The notes below the pieces were generated by a model. That model did not search any database, was not told where the DNA came from, and was given only the letters and a program-made list of their open reading frames with translations. Of a stretch of 64,000 nt of DNA, positions 36,202 through 45,411 are shown piece after piece. Source of the stretch: Actinomycetes bacterium. Its GTDB lineage: Bacteria; Actinomycetota; Actinomycetes; DATJPE01. The DNA lies in contig DATJPE010000074.1 of assembly GCA_035506535.1 (NCBI GenBank), positions 1-64,000 of the forward strand, given 5' to 3'. Positions within the stretch are counted from its first letter, which is position 1. Each line of letters begins with the position of its first letter. Position numbers and translations under genes: made by a program.

Positions 36202-36379
36202 GAGCGACGTCCCCCTTCGTCGGGCGGCCCACGGCGGGCCTTCGACTCCATCGGCACGGACGTGCTGACGCTTCAGTCAGTTGGTGACGTGTCCTGCGTC
36301 ACGTCGAGCCGAGTGGTCGGACAGATCGGGCGCTGGAGCGCACGCCTCGCCGTGCGTCGCCTGCCAGGATGGCCAGGTG

Positions 36380-38206
36380 ATGCACGGTCGGCACCCCCGG
36401 GTCCGGGCACCCGAGCTCGTGGGTCGTGGCGGGTGGGTCAACACCGGCGGCAAGGCGCTTCGCCTGGCCGACCTGCGCGGGAAGGTCGTGCTGCTCGACT
36501 TCTGGACCTTCTGCTGCATCAACTGCCTGCACGTCATCGAGGAGCTGCGGGCGGTCGAGGAGGAGTTCGCGGACGTCCTGGTCGTCGTCGGGGTGCACTC
36601 GCCGAAGTTCGTCCACGAGAGCGACCACAACGCGGTGGTGGCGGCGGTCGAGCGATACGACGTACGCCATCCCGTCCTCGACGACCCCGACCTGGTGACG
36701 TGGAACGCCTATGCGGTGCGGGCGTGGCCGACGCTGGCGGTCGTCGACCCGGAGGGCTACGTCGTGGCGCAGATGTCGGGCGAGGGCCACGGCCACGGGC
36801 TCGCCGCGCTGGTGGCCGAGCTGGTCGCCGAGCACGAGGCGAAGGGCACGTTGCACCGCGGGTCCGGGCCGTACGTCGCGCCCCAGCCGCAACCCTCCAC
36901 GCTTCGCTTCCCCGCCAAGGTGGTCCGCCTCGCTGACGGACGGCTGCTGGTGGCCGACGCCGGCCACCACTGCCTGGCCGAGCTCGAGGCCGACGGCGAG
37001 ACGCTCGTACGCCGGATCGGGTCCGGCGAGCCTGGCTTGCTCGACGGACCCGCGGAGCAGGCGTGCTTCCACGAGCCCAACGGGCTGTGCCTGCTCCCGC
37101 CCGAGATGGCCGAGCGGTTGGGCTACGACGTCGTCGTCGCGGACACGGTCAACCACGCGCTTCGCGGCGTGCGTCTCTCCGACGGCGCCGTGTCGAACGT
37201 GGCGGGCACGGGGGCGCAGTGGATGCAGGCCGACGCGTCCGCGGGACCTGCCCGCGCCGTGCCGCTCTCCTCGCCGTGGGACGTCGTGTGGTGGCCCGAG
37301 ATCGGCGCCGTCGTCGTCGCGATGGCCGGGATCCACCAGCTGTGGGTCTTCGACCCCGTCTCGGGAACGGTCGAGGTGCTCGCCGGGACAACGAACGAGG
37401 GGCTGCGTGACGGGCCACCGCTGGAGTCCTGGCTCGCGCAGCCGAGCGGGCTGGCGGTCGACGGCGAGCGGCTGTGGTTCGCCGACGCCGAGACGTCCGC
37501 GTTGCGGTCGGTCGCGAACGGCGCGGTGGCGACGTACGTCGGTGCCGGGCTGTTCGACTTCGGACTGGTGGACGGTGCCGCCGACGAGGCAATGTTCCAG
37601 CACCCGCTCGGAGTCACGATGCTGCCTGATGGCAGCGTCGCCGTCCTGGACACGTACAACGGCGCGGTCCGCCGCTTCGACCCTTGGTCGCGAACGGTCA
37701 CGACCCTCGCGATGGGGCTGCGCGAGCCGTCCGGGGCGGTGATGGAGCCGGACGGCAGCCTGCTCGTCGTGGAGTCGGCGGCGCATCGGTTGACCCGGCT
37801 CGCGCTGCCGTCGTCGGCTCTGCGGGTGGACGCGGCTCGGCACCGTACGTCGCGCCCGCCGCTCGACGTCAGCGCTGGACCGTTCACCCTCGAGGTCGTC
37901 TTCGAGCCGCCGGGAGGGCAGAAGCTGGACGAGCGGTACGGGCCGGCGACCCGGCTCCTGGTCTCCTCATCACCACCGGACCTGCTCGTGAGCGGCACGG
38001 GCAGTGGCGAGGCGCTGGTCCGGGCGTTGGTGCTCGGGAACGAGGTCGGGGAGGGCGTCCTGCACGTGGCGGCGTTCGCCGCCTCCTGCGACGAGGTCGG
38101 CGAGGTCGAGTTCCCGGCCTGTCACGTCCACCAGCAGGACTGGGGCATCCCGCTGCGGGTCACCCCAGATGGTGCCCGCACCCTGACCCTCTACCTCCGC
38201 GGCTGA
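36380..38206 (+). CDS. Thioredoxin-fold / NHL-repeat fusion protein (NHLRC2-like)
   Basis: 608 aa, cytosolic. The N-terminal 150 residues are a thioredoxin fold with the active site TFCCINCLH (CCINC, resembling the CxxC of TlpA/NHLRC2 proteins). Six NHL beta-propeller repeats follow (from about residue 175, e.g. HEPNGLCLLPPEMAERLGYDVVVADTVNHALRGV), and a C-terminal beta domain ends the protein. The family is of unknown function; human NHLRC2 has the same order. ATG 36380 is preferred; GTG 36377 is directly adjacent, and CAGGAT lies 6 nt before that GTG. Confidence 0.85.
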   Translation: MHGRHPRVRAPELVGRGGWVNTGGKALRLADLRGKVVLLDFWTFCCINCLHVIEELRAVEEEFADVLVVVGVHSPKFVHESDHNAVVAAVERYDVRHPVLDDPDLVTWNAYAVRAWPTLAVVDPEGYVVAQMSGEGHGHGLAALVAELVAEHEAKGTLHRGSGPYVAPQPQPSTLRFPAKVVRLADGRLLVADAGHHCLAELEADGETLVRRIGSGEPGLLDGPAEQACFHEPNGLCLLPPEMAERLGYDVVVADTVNHALRGVRLSDGAVSNVAGTGAQWMQADASAGPARAVPLSSPWDVVWWPEIGAVVVAMAGIHQLWVFDPVSGTVEVLAGTTNEGLRDGPPLESWLAQPSGLAVDGERLWFADAETSALRSVANGAVATYVGAGLFDFGLVDGAADEAMFQHPLGVTMLPDGSVAVLDTYNGAVRRFDPWSRTVTTLAMGLREPSGAVMEPDGSLLVVESAAHRLTRLALPSSALRVDAARHRTSRPPLDVSAGPFTLEVVFEPPGGQKLDERYGPATRLLVSSSPPDLLVSGTGSGEALVRALVLGNEVGEGVLHVAAFAASCDEVGEVEFPACHVHQQDWGIPLRVTPDGARTLTLYLRG

Positions 38207-38327
38207 CCCCACGCCCCGGGCCCCGTCCATCCACCCCTGTCATGCAATGAACGCGGCGTAGTTGCACACCGAGCGCAACCCACGGCGCGTCCAAGGCTTC
38301 ATCGGGTCCGGACGGCTCCAACCCCTT

Positions 38328-38382
38328 TCGAATGAACGCGACGTTGCGCCCGACCTATTGGACGAATGCCGCGTTCATCCGG
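38328..38382. repeat. 18-19-18 palindrome, copy 2
   Basis: Arms at 38328-38345 and 38365-38382 match the copy at 16910-16964 (core GAATGAACGCG) and pair at 14 of 18 positions. The 19-nt loop contains GACCTATTGGA. A further half-arm, AATGAACGCGGCGT, occurs near 38246. Confidence 0.85.
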
Positions 38383-38400
38383 ATAGCAGGGGCCGTCCCG

Positions 38401-38826
38401 TCAGGCGAGGGCGGCGTCGAGGGTGATCGTCGTGCCGGTGAGCGCCTTGCTGACGGGGCAGTTGGCCTTGGCGTCCTCGGCGGCGGCGACGAAGTCCGCC
38501 GCGGACAGCCCCGGTACGTCGCCCCGGACGGTCAGGACGATCCCGGTGATGCCCTGGCCTGGCTGGAAGGTGACGTCCGCCCGGGTGTCGAGCGCCTGCG
38601 GAGGCGTACCGGCCTTGGCCAGGCCGCTGGAGAGCGCCATCGAGAAGCACGAGGCGTGCGCGGCGGCGACCAACTCCTCGGGTGAGGTCTTGTCGGCGCC
38701 GTCCTGCGAGCGGGCGGCCCACGTGACGTCGAAGGTCGCCAGGCCGGACGTGCTCAGCGCGACGGTTCCGCCACCCTCGAGGAGCGAGCCTTCCCAGTGG
38801 GCGTTGGCGGTGCGGACGGTTGCCAT
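38401..38826 (-). CDS. OsmC/Ohr family peroxide-reducing protein
   Basis: 141 aa. Catalytic cysteines of OsmC are C60 (HASCFSMAL) and C123 (ANCPVSKAL), with the arginine/glutamate surroundings of a thiol peroxidase that reduces organic hydroperoxides. The full family length is reached. ATG 38826 follows a GGAGT-like site; the frame upstream is not coding. It lies downstream (on the same strand) of the A-locus palindromes and of gabD. Confidence 0.88.
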   Translation of the reverse strand: MATVRTANAHWEGSLLEGGGTVALSTSGLATFDVTWAARSQDGADKTSPEELVAAAHASCFSMALSSGLAKAGTPPQALDTRADVTFQPGQGITGIVLTVRGDVPGLSAADFVAAAEDAKANCPVSKALTGTTITLDAALA

Positions 38827-38973
38827 GAGGTACTCCCTGACGTGTGGCGAGACGGAAGGACTGCCGTACGTCTTCCAGCCTGCCGCACCAGCAAGCGCCT
38901 CGCGCGGGCAGGTGACGCCGCCGCCGTTACCGTACCCGCGCGTCTGCCGGCCGCCCTGCCGCGCGGATCCTCG

Positions 38974-39037
38974 CTGCAGAAGTCCCATTTGTCCCATCCC
39001 GACTGCTGGCGGAACCGGACAAATGGGACTTCTGCAG
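38974..39037. repeat. 64-bp palindrome, copy A1
   Basis: Perfect 21-bp arms at 38974-38994 and 39017-39037 (arm CTGCAGAAGTCCC then ATTTGTCC), loop 22 nt. Confidence 0.95.
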
Positions 39038-39046
39038 AAAGAACCT

Positions 39047-39110
39047 CTGCAGAAGTCCCAAATGTCCGGTGGGATCGGTCGCCGAAAAGGGACGAAAGGG
39101 ACTTCTGCAG
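39047..39110. repeat. 64-bp palindrome, copy A2
   Basis: Arms at 39047-39067 and 39090-39110 with 4 mismatches; loop 22 nt. It lies 9 nt after A1 in the same orientation. Confidence 0.9.
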
Positions 39111-39117
39111 AAGAGGC

Positions 39118-39365
39118 GGCTACGGGCTGCCGTCAGAGCGCGGCTACGGGCTGCCGTCAGAGCGCGGGTACGGGCTGCCGCTGCTGCGGGGGGCGGCGAC
39201 GCCGTGCGGGTGGCGACGCCGTGCGGGTGGCGACGCCTTGGGGGGGCCGAGCGGGTGGCGACGCCTCGGGGGCGGGACGCCGTGCGGGCGGCGACGCCGT
39301 GGGGGGGCCGAGCGGGTGGCGACCCTTGGGGGCGGGACGCCGAGCGGGTGGCGACGTTCTGGGGG
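39118..39365. repeat. GC-rich degenerate tandem array
   Basis: Two and a half 24-bp units with core TACGGGCTGCCGTCAGAGCG (39118-39188) are followed by about ten imperfect units of GCGGGTGGCGACGCC mixed with poly-G runs. The 38827-39377 interval holds only the two palindromes and this array; no gene was seen. Confidence 0.8.
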
Positions 39366-39377
39366 GCGCGCAGGTGC

Positions 39378-40754
39378 TCAGGCGACCCAGACGGTCTTGG
39401 CGTTGCAGAACTCGCGGATCCCGAGGGCGGCCAGCTCGCGGCCGTACCCGGAGCGCTTGATCCCGCCGAAGGGCAGCTCGGGGTAGGAGGTCGTCATCCC
39501 GTTGATGAAGACCGCGCCGGCCTCCAGCTCGGTGATGAACCGAGCCTGCTCGGCGGGGTCGTTGGTCCAGGCGTTGGACCCCAGACCGAAGGTCGTCGCG
39601 TTCGCGACCTCGAGCGCCTCGTCCAGCGAGGACACCTTGATCAGCGTCGCGACCGGGCCGAAGAGCTCCTCCAGCCAGACCCGCATCGCCGGGGTGACGT
39701 CACCGAGGACGGTCGGGGCGTAGTACCAGCCGGCCGTACCGACCCGCTGTCCGCCACAGAGCACCGAGGCGCCGTGCGCGACCGCGTCGGCGACGAACTC
39801 CTCGAGGTCGGTGACGCCGCTCTCGGTCGCCAGCGGACCCACCTGGGTCTTCTCGTCCATCGGGTCGCCGACGACGAGCGCGGCCATCCGCGCGACGAAG
39901 CGCTCCGCGAACGCGTCGTAGACCTCGGCGTGCACGATGAAGCGCTTGGCGGCGATGCAGGACTGCCCGTTGTTCTGCACGCGGGCCGTGACCGCGACCT
40001 CGGCGGCGCGGTCGAGGTCGGCCGACGGCATGACGACGTACGGGTCGGAGCCCCCGAGCTCGAGGACCGTGTGCTTGATCTCGTCGCCGGCGATGGCGCC
40101 GACCGACTGCCCGGCCGGCTCCGAGCCGGTCAGCGTCGCGGCCTTGACGCGCGGGTCGCGCAACACCTTCTCGACGTCACGCGCGCCGATGAGCAGCGTC
40201 TGGAAGCAGCCGTCGGGGAAGCCGGCCCGGCGGAACAGCTCCTCGAGGTACACCGCGGTCTGCGGCACGTTCGAAGCGTGCTTGAGCAGCCCCACGTTGC
40301 CCGCCATGAGCGCCGGCGCCGCGAAGCGGATGACCTGCCACATCGGGAAGTTCCACGGCATCACCGCGAGCACCGGGCCGATCGGCTGCCAGTGCGTGTA
40401 CGCCCGCGAGGCGCTGACCTTGCTCGGGTCCTCCAGCGGCTCGTCGGCCAGGAACGCCTCGGCGTGCTCGGCGTAGAAGCGCATCCCCTTGGCGCACTTC
40501 GAGGCCTCGCCCTTGGCGGCGGCGAACGTCTTGCCCATCTCGAGGGTCATCACCGCGGCGATCGAGGCGTTGTCCTCGTCGAGCAGGTCCGCGGCGCGGC
40601 GCATGAGGGCGGCGCGCTCCGCGAAGCTCGTACGCCGCCAGTCGCGGAACGCGGCGTCCGCCCGGGCCAGGGCAGCCTCGACCTGCTCGGGGGTGTGGGC
40701 GTCGAAGACCTTGACGGTCTCGCCGGTGGCGGGGTTCACGGTAGCGATGGCCAT
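39378..40754 (-). CDS. gabD: NAD(P)-dependent aldehyde dehydrogenase, succinate-semialdehyde type
   Basis: 458 aa. Catalytic C266 (NNGQSCIAAKR) and E232 (LELGGSDPYVV) are in place, with the cofactor site TGSEPAGQSVG. The sequence resembles the shorter NADP succinate-semialdehyde dehydrogenase group (GabD1-like) and oxidises an aldehyde to a carboxylate. No gabT or other GABA genes are nearby. ATG 40754 begins the conserved MAIATVNPATGE start. Upstream frame is antisense-free but unconserved. Confidence 0.88.
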   Translation of the reverse strand: MAIATVNPATGETVKVFDAHTPEQVEAALARADAAFRDWRRTSFAERAALMRRAADLLDEDNASIAAVMTLEMGKTFAAAKGEASKCAKGMRFYAEHAEAFLADEPLEDPSKVSASRAYTHWQPIGPVLAVMPWNFPMWQVIRFAAPALMAGNVGLLKHASNVPQTAVYLEELFRRAGFPDGCFQTLLIGARDVEKVLRDPRVKAATLTGSEPAGQSVGAIAGDEIKHTVLELGGSDPYVVMPSADLDRAAEVAVTARVQNNGQSCIAAKRFIVHAEVYDAFAERFVARMAALVVGDPMDEKTQVGPLATESGVTDLEEFVADAVAHGASVLCGGQRVGTAGWYYAPTVLGDVTPAMRVWLEELFGPVATLIKVSSLDEALEVANATTFGLGSNAWTNDPAEQARFITELEAGAVFINGMTTSYPELPFGGIKRSGYGRELAALGIREFCNAKTVWVA

Positions 40755-40963
40755 GGACCCAGTGTCCCCCGAGGCTCGGGTGCCTCGCCAGCAACGAGGT
40801 GTGAACCCGGACACCCCCATGGCTGACGAGGTGTCAGCCGCCAGCGGGCCGCCGATGCCTGGCGCGCACGACACGGGTGCGCCAGAGTCGCCGTTGGCCG
40901 TGCCGGCCCGCTCCCCGCGTGCCAGGGTTCCCCCGAGGCCGCCGCAAGAGGGGAGGGACGAGG

Positions 40964-41908
40964 TTGGACACCGTGGCCGTACGCCCGTCCGAGCGCTCGG
41001 AGTCCGCCGCCATGGCCGACCTGCTCAGGCGCCAGGTCGAGCGGTGGAGCAGAGGGCCGAGCGCCTGGGCGTCGAAGGAGTTCGTTGCGGACACCTTCGA
41101 CATGCCGGGCATGGACCCGGCGAACGACTACTGGAGCGTGGACCTCGAGGGTCGTCTGGTGGGCGGGATCGCGGTCGTCGCCGTCCCGCCGTACTCCGAG
41201 GTCATGGGCTACTCCATGGTCGACCCCGACCTGACGGCCGGCGACGCGGCCGAGGTGCACGCGGCCCTGGTGGACCGGGCCGACCTGGTGGCCCGCCGGT
41301 ACGCGGCGCGGGCCGAACCCGGGGTGGAACCACGACTCGTGCTGACCGTCGCCGAGGCGAACCCGTTGCGTGCCTACCTGGCCGCCAACGGGTTCGGCTA
41401 CCTGCGCTCCTACTGGGGGATGCGCCGCGACGTGACGCCGAACGAGGAGATCCCCCCGCTGCCGGACGGGTTCCGCGCGCGCCCGGTGGACCCCGACGCC
41501 GACCTCGACGCGGTGGCCAGCGTCGTCACCGCCTTCGAGGACCATCACGGCGACCAGGTGTTCTCGGCCGAGCAGATGCGCCACTTCATGGCCGGCCCGG
41601 GTGCCCGCCCCGACCTCAGCCGCATCGCCGAGGACGCTGAGGGCCCCTGCTCGATGACGCTGTGCAGCATCGACTCCGACGGCGGGCGGGTCGACATCGT
41701 GGCCACGCTGCGCCGGGCGCGCGGCCGGGGACTGGCGACGGCGTTGCTGCGCACGTCCTTCGGCCTGCTGGCCCGCGCCGGGTGCGAGGTCGTAAGGCTC
41801 ACGGTGGACGCCGACAACCCGACGGGAGCGCTAGGGGTCTACCAGCGCGCCGGGATGACCCAGGAGAGCGAGAACCAGCTCTGGGCGCGACCGCTGTCAC
41901 GCGCCTGA
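40964..41908 (+). CDS. Tandem GNAT acetyltransferase
   Basis: 314 aa with two GNAT-like halves. The C-terminal one carries the acetyl-CoA loop LRRARGRGLATALLRTSFGLLARAG and VRLTVDADNPTGALGVYQRAGM, diagnostic of the family. The N-terminal half is a degenerate GNAT fold. The substrate is unknown. TTG 40964 has GGGAGGGACGAGG directly upstream; GTG 40973 is the alternative. A 12-bp perfect palindrome follows the stop at 41912. Confidence 0.75.
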   Translation: MDTVAVRPSERSESAAMADLLRRQVERWSRGPSAWASKEFVADTFDMPGMDPANDYWSVDLEGRLVGGIAVVAVPPYSEVMGYSMVDPDLTAGDAAEVHAALVDRADLVARRYAARAEPGVEPRLVLTVAEANPLRAYLAANGFGYLRSYWGMRRDVTPNEEIPPLPDGFRARPVDPDADLDAVASVVTAFEDHHGDQVFSAEQMRHFMAGPGARPDLSRIAEDAEGPCSMTLCSIDSDGGRVDIVATLRRARGRGLATALLRTSFGLLARAGCEVVRLTVDADNPTGALGVYQRAGMTQESENQLWARPLSRA

Positions 41909-41911
41909 CGC

Positions 41912-41957
41912 GCTGTCAGGCGTTTCGCAAACCTGCCTTGTCCGGACGCCTGACAGC
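41912..41957. repeat. 12-bp-arm palindrome downstream of the acyl-CoA dehydrogenase and GNAT genes
   Basis: Arms GCTGTCAGGCGT (41912-41923) and 41946-41957 pair perfectly across 22 nt, between two convergent genes. Could act as a bidirectional terminator, though no T-run follows. Confidence 0.8.
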
Positions 41958-41974
41958 CGAGCGCGGCCGATGGG

Positions 41975-43819
41975 TCAGAAGGCGTCCTCGGGCAGGTCCA
42001 TGACGTCGTTGTCGGTCTCCTCGGCGAGCTGGCGCTGTACCGCCAGCAGCGGGAGCACCTGGCGGGCGAACCACCGCGCGGCCGCGACCTTGCCCTCGTA
42101 GAAGGCGCCCTCGCGCCCGCTCGCCCCGTGGTCGAGCGCGGCGAGGGCGACCTCCGCCTGGCGCAGCAGCAGCCAGGAGCACACCAGGTCACCGAGGGCG
42201 AACAGCAGTCGCGTCGTGTTGAGGCCGACCTTGTAGACGTTGCGCACGTCGACCTGGGCGGAGGCGTACTGCCCGACCATCGCCCCCACGATCCCCTGGA
42301 CGTCCTCGACGGCGCTCCCGAGCAGGTCGCGCTCGCGGGCCAGGTGCCCGTTGCCGGCCTCGCCCTTGGCGAACTCCGCGACGTCGGTGAGCAGCCGGGT
42401 CAGCGCGCGGCCCTGGTCCTTCACGATCTTGCGGAAGAACAGGTCCTGCCCCTGGATGGCCGTCGTCCCCTCGTAGAGGGTGTCGATCTTCGCGTCGCGC
42501 ACGTACTGCTCGAGCGGGTAGTCCTGCAGGTAGCCGCTGCCGCCGAAGCACTGCAGCGCCTCCTGCCCGATCAGGCCGTACGACTTCTCGCTGCCGTAGC
42601 CCTTCACGATCGGCAGCAGCAGGTCGTTCAGGGCCTCGTCGGCGGACACGTCTCGCCCCTCGGCCGACCCCAGCGCCACGTCGTCCTGGATCGAGGCCGT
42701 GTACAGCACGAGCGCGCGCATGCCCTCGGCGTAGGCCTTCTGCGTGATGAGCGATCGGCGTACGTCCGCGTGGTGGGTGATCGTCACCCGCGGCGCCGTC
42801 TTGTCCGCCGCCTGGGTGAGGTCCGCGCCCTGCACTCGGGTCTTGGCGTAGTCGAGGGCGTTGAGATAGGCGGTCGACAGCGTCGCGATCGCCTTGGTGC
42901 CCACCATCATGCGCGCGGACTCGATGATCTTGAACATCTGCGCGATGCCCTCGTGGACGTCGCCCACGAGCCAGCCCTTGGCCGGGATCGTCTCGCCGAA
43001 GCGCAGTTCGCACGTGCTCGAGGCCTTCAGGCCCATCTTGTGCTCGACGTTGGTCGCGAACACACCGTTGCGCTCGCCGAGCTCGCCGGTCTCCCAGTCC
43101 ACGAGGAACTTCGGTACCACGAACAGCGACAGACCCTTGGTGCCCGGGCCGCCGACGCCCGGCACGCCGTACGGGCGGGCCAGCACCAGGTGGATGATGT
43201 TCTCCTCGAGGTCGTGCTCGCCGCTGGTGATGAAGCGCTTGACGCCCTCGATGTGCCACGACCCGTCCGGCTGGGGCAGCGCACGAGCCGTCCCGGCGCC
43301 GACGTCGGAGCCGGCGTCCGGCTCGGTGAGCACCATGGTCGAGCCCCAGCGCTTGCTCGCCCACGTCTTGGCCCAACCCTGCTGCTCCTCGGTGCCCAGC
43401 CGGTAGAGCACGTGCGCGAAGGCGGTGCCGGTCGAGTACATGTGCACCGCGGGGTTCGAGCCGAGGATCATCTCGGCGACCGCCCAGCGCAGGGACGGCG
43501 GCGTCGGCTGGCCGTCGAGCTCAGCGGGCAGGTCGAGGGTCTGCCAGCCGCCGTCACGGTAGGCCTCGTAGGAGCGGCGGAAGCCGTCGGGGATGTGCAC
43601 GGAGTGCGTCGCCGGGTCGAAGACCGGCGGCGTCCGGTCGGACTCCAAGAGGGAGTCGGCGAGCTCGTGGGTGGACAGCCGCTCGATCTCGGTGAGGATG
43701 CTGCGTGCGGTGTCCTCGTCGAGGTCGGCGTACGGCCCCTGGCCCAGCACGGACTGACGGCCGAGCACCTCGAACAGGGTGAACTCGATGTCGCGCAGGT
43801 TCGCCTTGTAGTGCCCCAT
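41975..43819 (-). CDS. Acyl-CoA dehydrogenase, long form
   Basis: 614 aa. The acyl-CoA dehydrogenase core runs from about residue 65 to 470 ([17 protein letters not shown], the [23 protein letters not shown] flavin/substrate region, and [38 protein letters not shown]). A helical C-terminal extension of about 130 residues follows, as in the FadE5/DMSP-lyase-associated long members. It oxidises an acyl-CoA to enoyl-CoA with FAD. ATG 43819 has AAGGAG about 10 nt upstream. No other beta-oxidation genes are adjacent. Confidence 0.9.
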   Translation of the reverse strand: MGHYKANLRDIEFTLFEVLGRQSVLGQGPYADLDEDTARSILTEIERLSTHELADSLLESDRTPPVFDPATHSVHIPDGFRRSYEAYRDGGWQTLDLPAELDGQPTPPSLRWAVAEMILGSNPAVHMYSTGTAFAHVLYRLGTEEQQGWAKTWASKRWGSTMVLTEPDAGSDVGAGTARALPQPDGSWHIEGVKRFITSGEHDLEENIIHLVLARPYGVPGVGGPGTKGLSLFVVPKFLVDWETGELGERNGVFATNVEHKMGLKASSTCELRFGETIPAKGWLVGDVHEGIAQMFKIIESARMMVGTKAIATLSTAYLNALDYAKTRVQGADLTQAADKTAPRVTITHHADVRRSLITQKAYAEGMRALVLYTASIQDDVALGSAEGRDVSADEALNDLLLPIVKGYGSEKSYGLIGQEALQCFGGSGYLQDYPLEQYVRDAKIDTLYEGTTAIQGQDLFFRKIVKDQGRALTRLLTDVAEFAKGEAGNGHLARERDLLGSAVEDVQGIVGAMVGQYASAQVDVRNVYKVGLNTTRLLFALGDLVCSWLLLRQAEVALAALDHGASGREGAFYEGKVAAARWFARQVLPLLAVQRQLAEETDNDVMDLPEDAF

Positions 43820-43924
43820 CGCGGTCGTGCTCCTTGTCGTGCGTGGGCAGGCCCATCCCTACCCGCCGGTAACATCATGGTGCTACCGGCCAGTAACTTC
43901 CGCAAGACCCCGCGCCTCCAAAGT

Positions 43925-43966
43925 TGTTAGGCGTTCGCGGGTTGATGGCCCGACAAACGCCTAACA
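43925..43966. repeat. 11-bp-arm palindrome upstream of the acyl-CoA dehydrogenase gene
   Basis: Arms TGTTAGGCGTT (43925-43935) and 43956-43966 pair perfectly over a 20-nt loop. The arm resembles that of the palindrome at 41912, so the acyl-CoA dehydrogenase gene is bracketed by the pair. Confidence 0.8.
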
Positions 43967-43984
43967 CCTTCCTCAGACCCGGCA

Positions 43985-44524
43985 TCACCGGTGGCGGCGC
44001 AGCTCCTGCTTGCTCGGCGGGGTCAGCGGGCTGGTCAGCGCGGTGAGGACGAGGACCATCGAGAACAGCAGGAACGTCACGACGTGCACGGCGGTGCACC
44101 ACAGGCAGATGGCCCGTACGGCGAAGGCCTCCACACACACCAGGTAGACCACGGACGCCATCCCGACCGAGGCGAGGCCGAGCCGGGCCCACCGCAGCCG
44201 GGTGTCCTGCGAAGCCCAGGCCCGCGGCAGCAGCATTGGGATCATCACCGCGAAGAAGACCAGACCGAAAACCGCCACCGGGATCCCGAGCACGGACGAC
44301 CACTGGCTGGTGGTCACCTTCAGGCAGTTCACGACTCCCTTGTCGCTGCACGCGAGGCTGCCGTTGCCCGAGTAGTGCTCGAAGGTGAGGTAGACCGACA
44401 GGACCAGCCCGAGCGCGGCCAGTCCGACGCTCGTCCACGCCGCCCAGGGCGGCGCCTGCTCGACGACGGGCTGGTCGACCTCCTCCGTCCGCGTCGCAGT
44501 GCGGCTTCGCCGGTCACTGGACAC
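43985..44524 (-). CDS. Vitamin K epoxide reductase family (VKOR) disulfide catalyst
   Basis: 179 aa. Four membrane helices carry the CLWC active site (C140/C143) and the paired loop cysteines C59 and C67 ([11 protein letters not shown]). In actinomycetes VKOR reoxidises a DsbA-like thiol oxidase and passes electrons to quinone. The GTG start (44524) overlaps the end of the thioredoxin-like gene by 11 bp, so the two are expressed together and form a likely oxidation pair. Confidence 0.9.
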   Translation of the reverse strand: MSSDRRSRTATRTEEVDQPVVEQAPPWAAWTSVGLAALGLVLSVYLTFEHYSGNGSLACSDKGVVNCLKVTTSQWSSVLGIPVAVFGLVFFAVMIPMLLPRAWASQDTRLRWARLGLASVGMASVVYLVCVEAFAVRAICLWCTAVHVVTFLLFSMVLVLTALTSPLTPPSKQELRRHR

Positions 44525-45398
44525 TGGACAGCGCCTTCGCCGCCGCCTGGACCCCGGACGCCGAGCACACCGTCGAGGGCTGGTCGTTCGTGATCGAGCA
44601 GATCTGCGCGGTGAGCTGGTTCGCCGTGCCGAGCACCGCCTTGGCGACCGGGCTGGACGGGTCCTTCAGCGCGTCGGCGATCTGCTGCCATGTCTTGCCG
44701 TGCACGGCGTTCAGCGCCGTCGTGGTGCCACTGGTGCTCTGGTACCACCGTCCGCCCACGTCGATGAAGGGATAGGAGCCGCCGCCGATCGAGCTGAAGA
44801 GCGCGTTGTCCGCAGCCGGGAGCTCCTGGAGCACGGCGCCGTTTCGGTCCTGCAGCTCCGTGCCGTCGAAGACCAGGTACTTGCTGGTGTACGACGCGTT
44901 GCGGAAGCTCAGCGTGTTCATGTTGGGGTAGACGTCGGTGGGCGAGGACTTCATGAGGTCCAGCCCGGTGAAGGTGCCGAAGCGGGACAGCGCCACCACC
45001 ATGCCCCAGCGTTCGAAGGCGCAGTAGGGGCAGTACTCCGCGCCGGCGTACAGCACCCGCGGCTTGCCCTTGCTGGTCAGCGCCGCGCCGGTGAGCTTCT
45101 TCGTTGTGTCGGTCGTCGTGGTCCCGACGCCGACGCTGTCGAGAGCGCTGGCCGGCACCGTGGTCAGCGGGGTCACCACCGAGGCGGGCGCGGCCCCGAA
45201 GGAGGTGGTCACGGGCGCGGCGCGGTTGACCGCCACGAGAACGATCAGACCGATGGCGGCCAGCAGGGCGAGCGGGATCCCGATCGCGTACGTCACCCGG
45301 CGGCGTCGCTCGGCGCGCAGCTGCGCGGCGCGCTGCGCCTCGACCCGCCGCCGGGTCTGCTCTCTGCGGGTCTCCTTTGTCGACCTGCCGCTCGCCAC
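44514..45398 (-). CDS. Membrane-anchored thioredoxin-like protein (DUF929)
   Basis: 294 aa. A charged N-terminus precedes a TM helix (residues about 37-57). The outer domain has a CPYC active site (C123/C126 in [13 protein letters not shown]) and a C-terminal helix region with further Cys ([14 protein letters not shown]). This is the DUF929 family found beside VKOR in actinomycetes, probably a thiol oxidase fed by VKOR. GTG 45398 has AGGAGTGGC directly upstream; the longer upstream frame is antisense to the kinase end. Confidence 0.85.
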   Translation of the reverse strand: MASGRSTKETRREQTRRRVEAQRAAQLRAERRRRVTYAIGIPLALLAAIGLIVLVAVNRAAPVTTSFGAAPASVVTPLTTVPASALDSVGVGTTTTDTTKKLTGAALTSKGKPRVLYAGAEYCPYCAFERWGMVVALSRFGTFTGLDLMKSSPTDVYPNMNTLSFRNASYTSKYLVFDGTELQDRNGAVLQELPAADNALFSSIGGGSYPFIDVGGRWYQSTSGTTTALNAVHGKTWQQIADALKDPSSPVAKAVLGTANQLTAQICSITNDQPSTVCSASGVQAAAKALSSVQ

Positions 45399-45411
45399 GC
45401 CACTCCTCACG

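Noticed and set aside
38974-39110. CRISPR array
   Set aside because: The repeats are large palindromes in pairs only, with no regular short repeats and spacers and no cas genes.
41912-41957. Classical rho-independent terminator
   Set aside because: The stem is perfect but the loop is 22 nt and no T-run follows; it could still stop transcription in an actinomycete, but this cannot be claimed.
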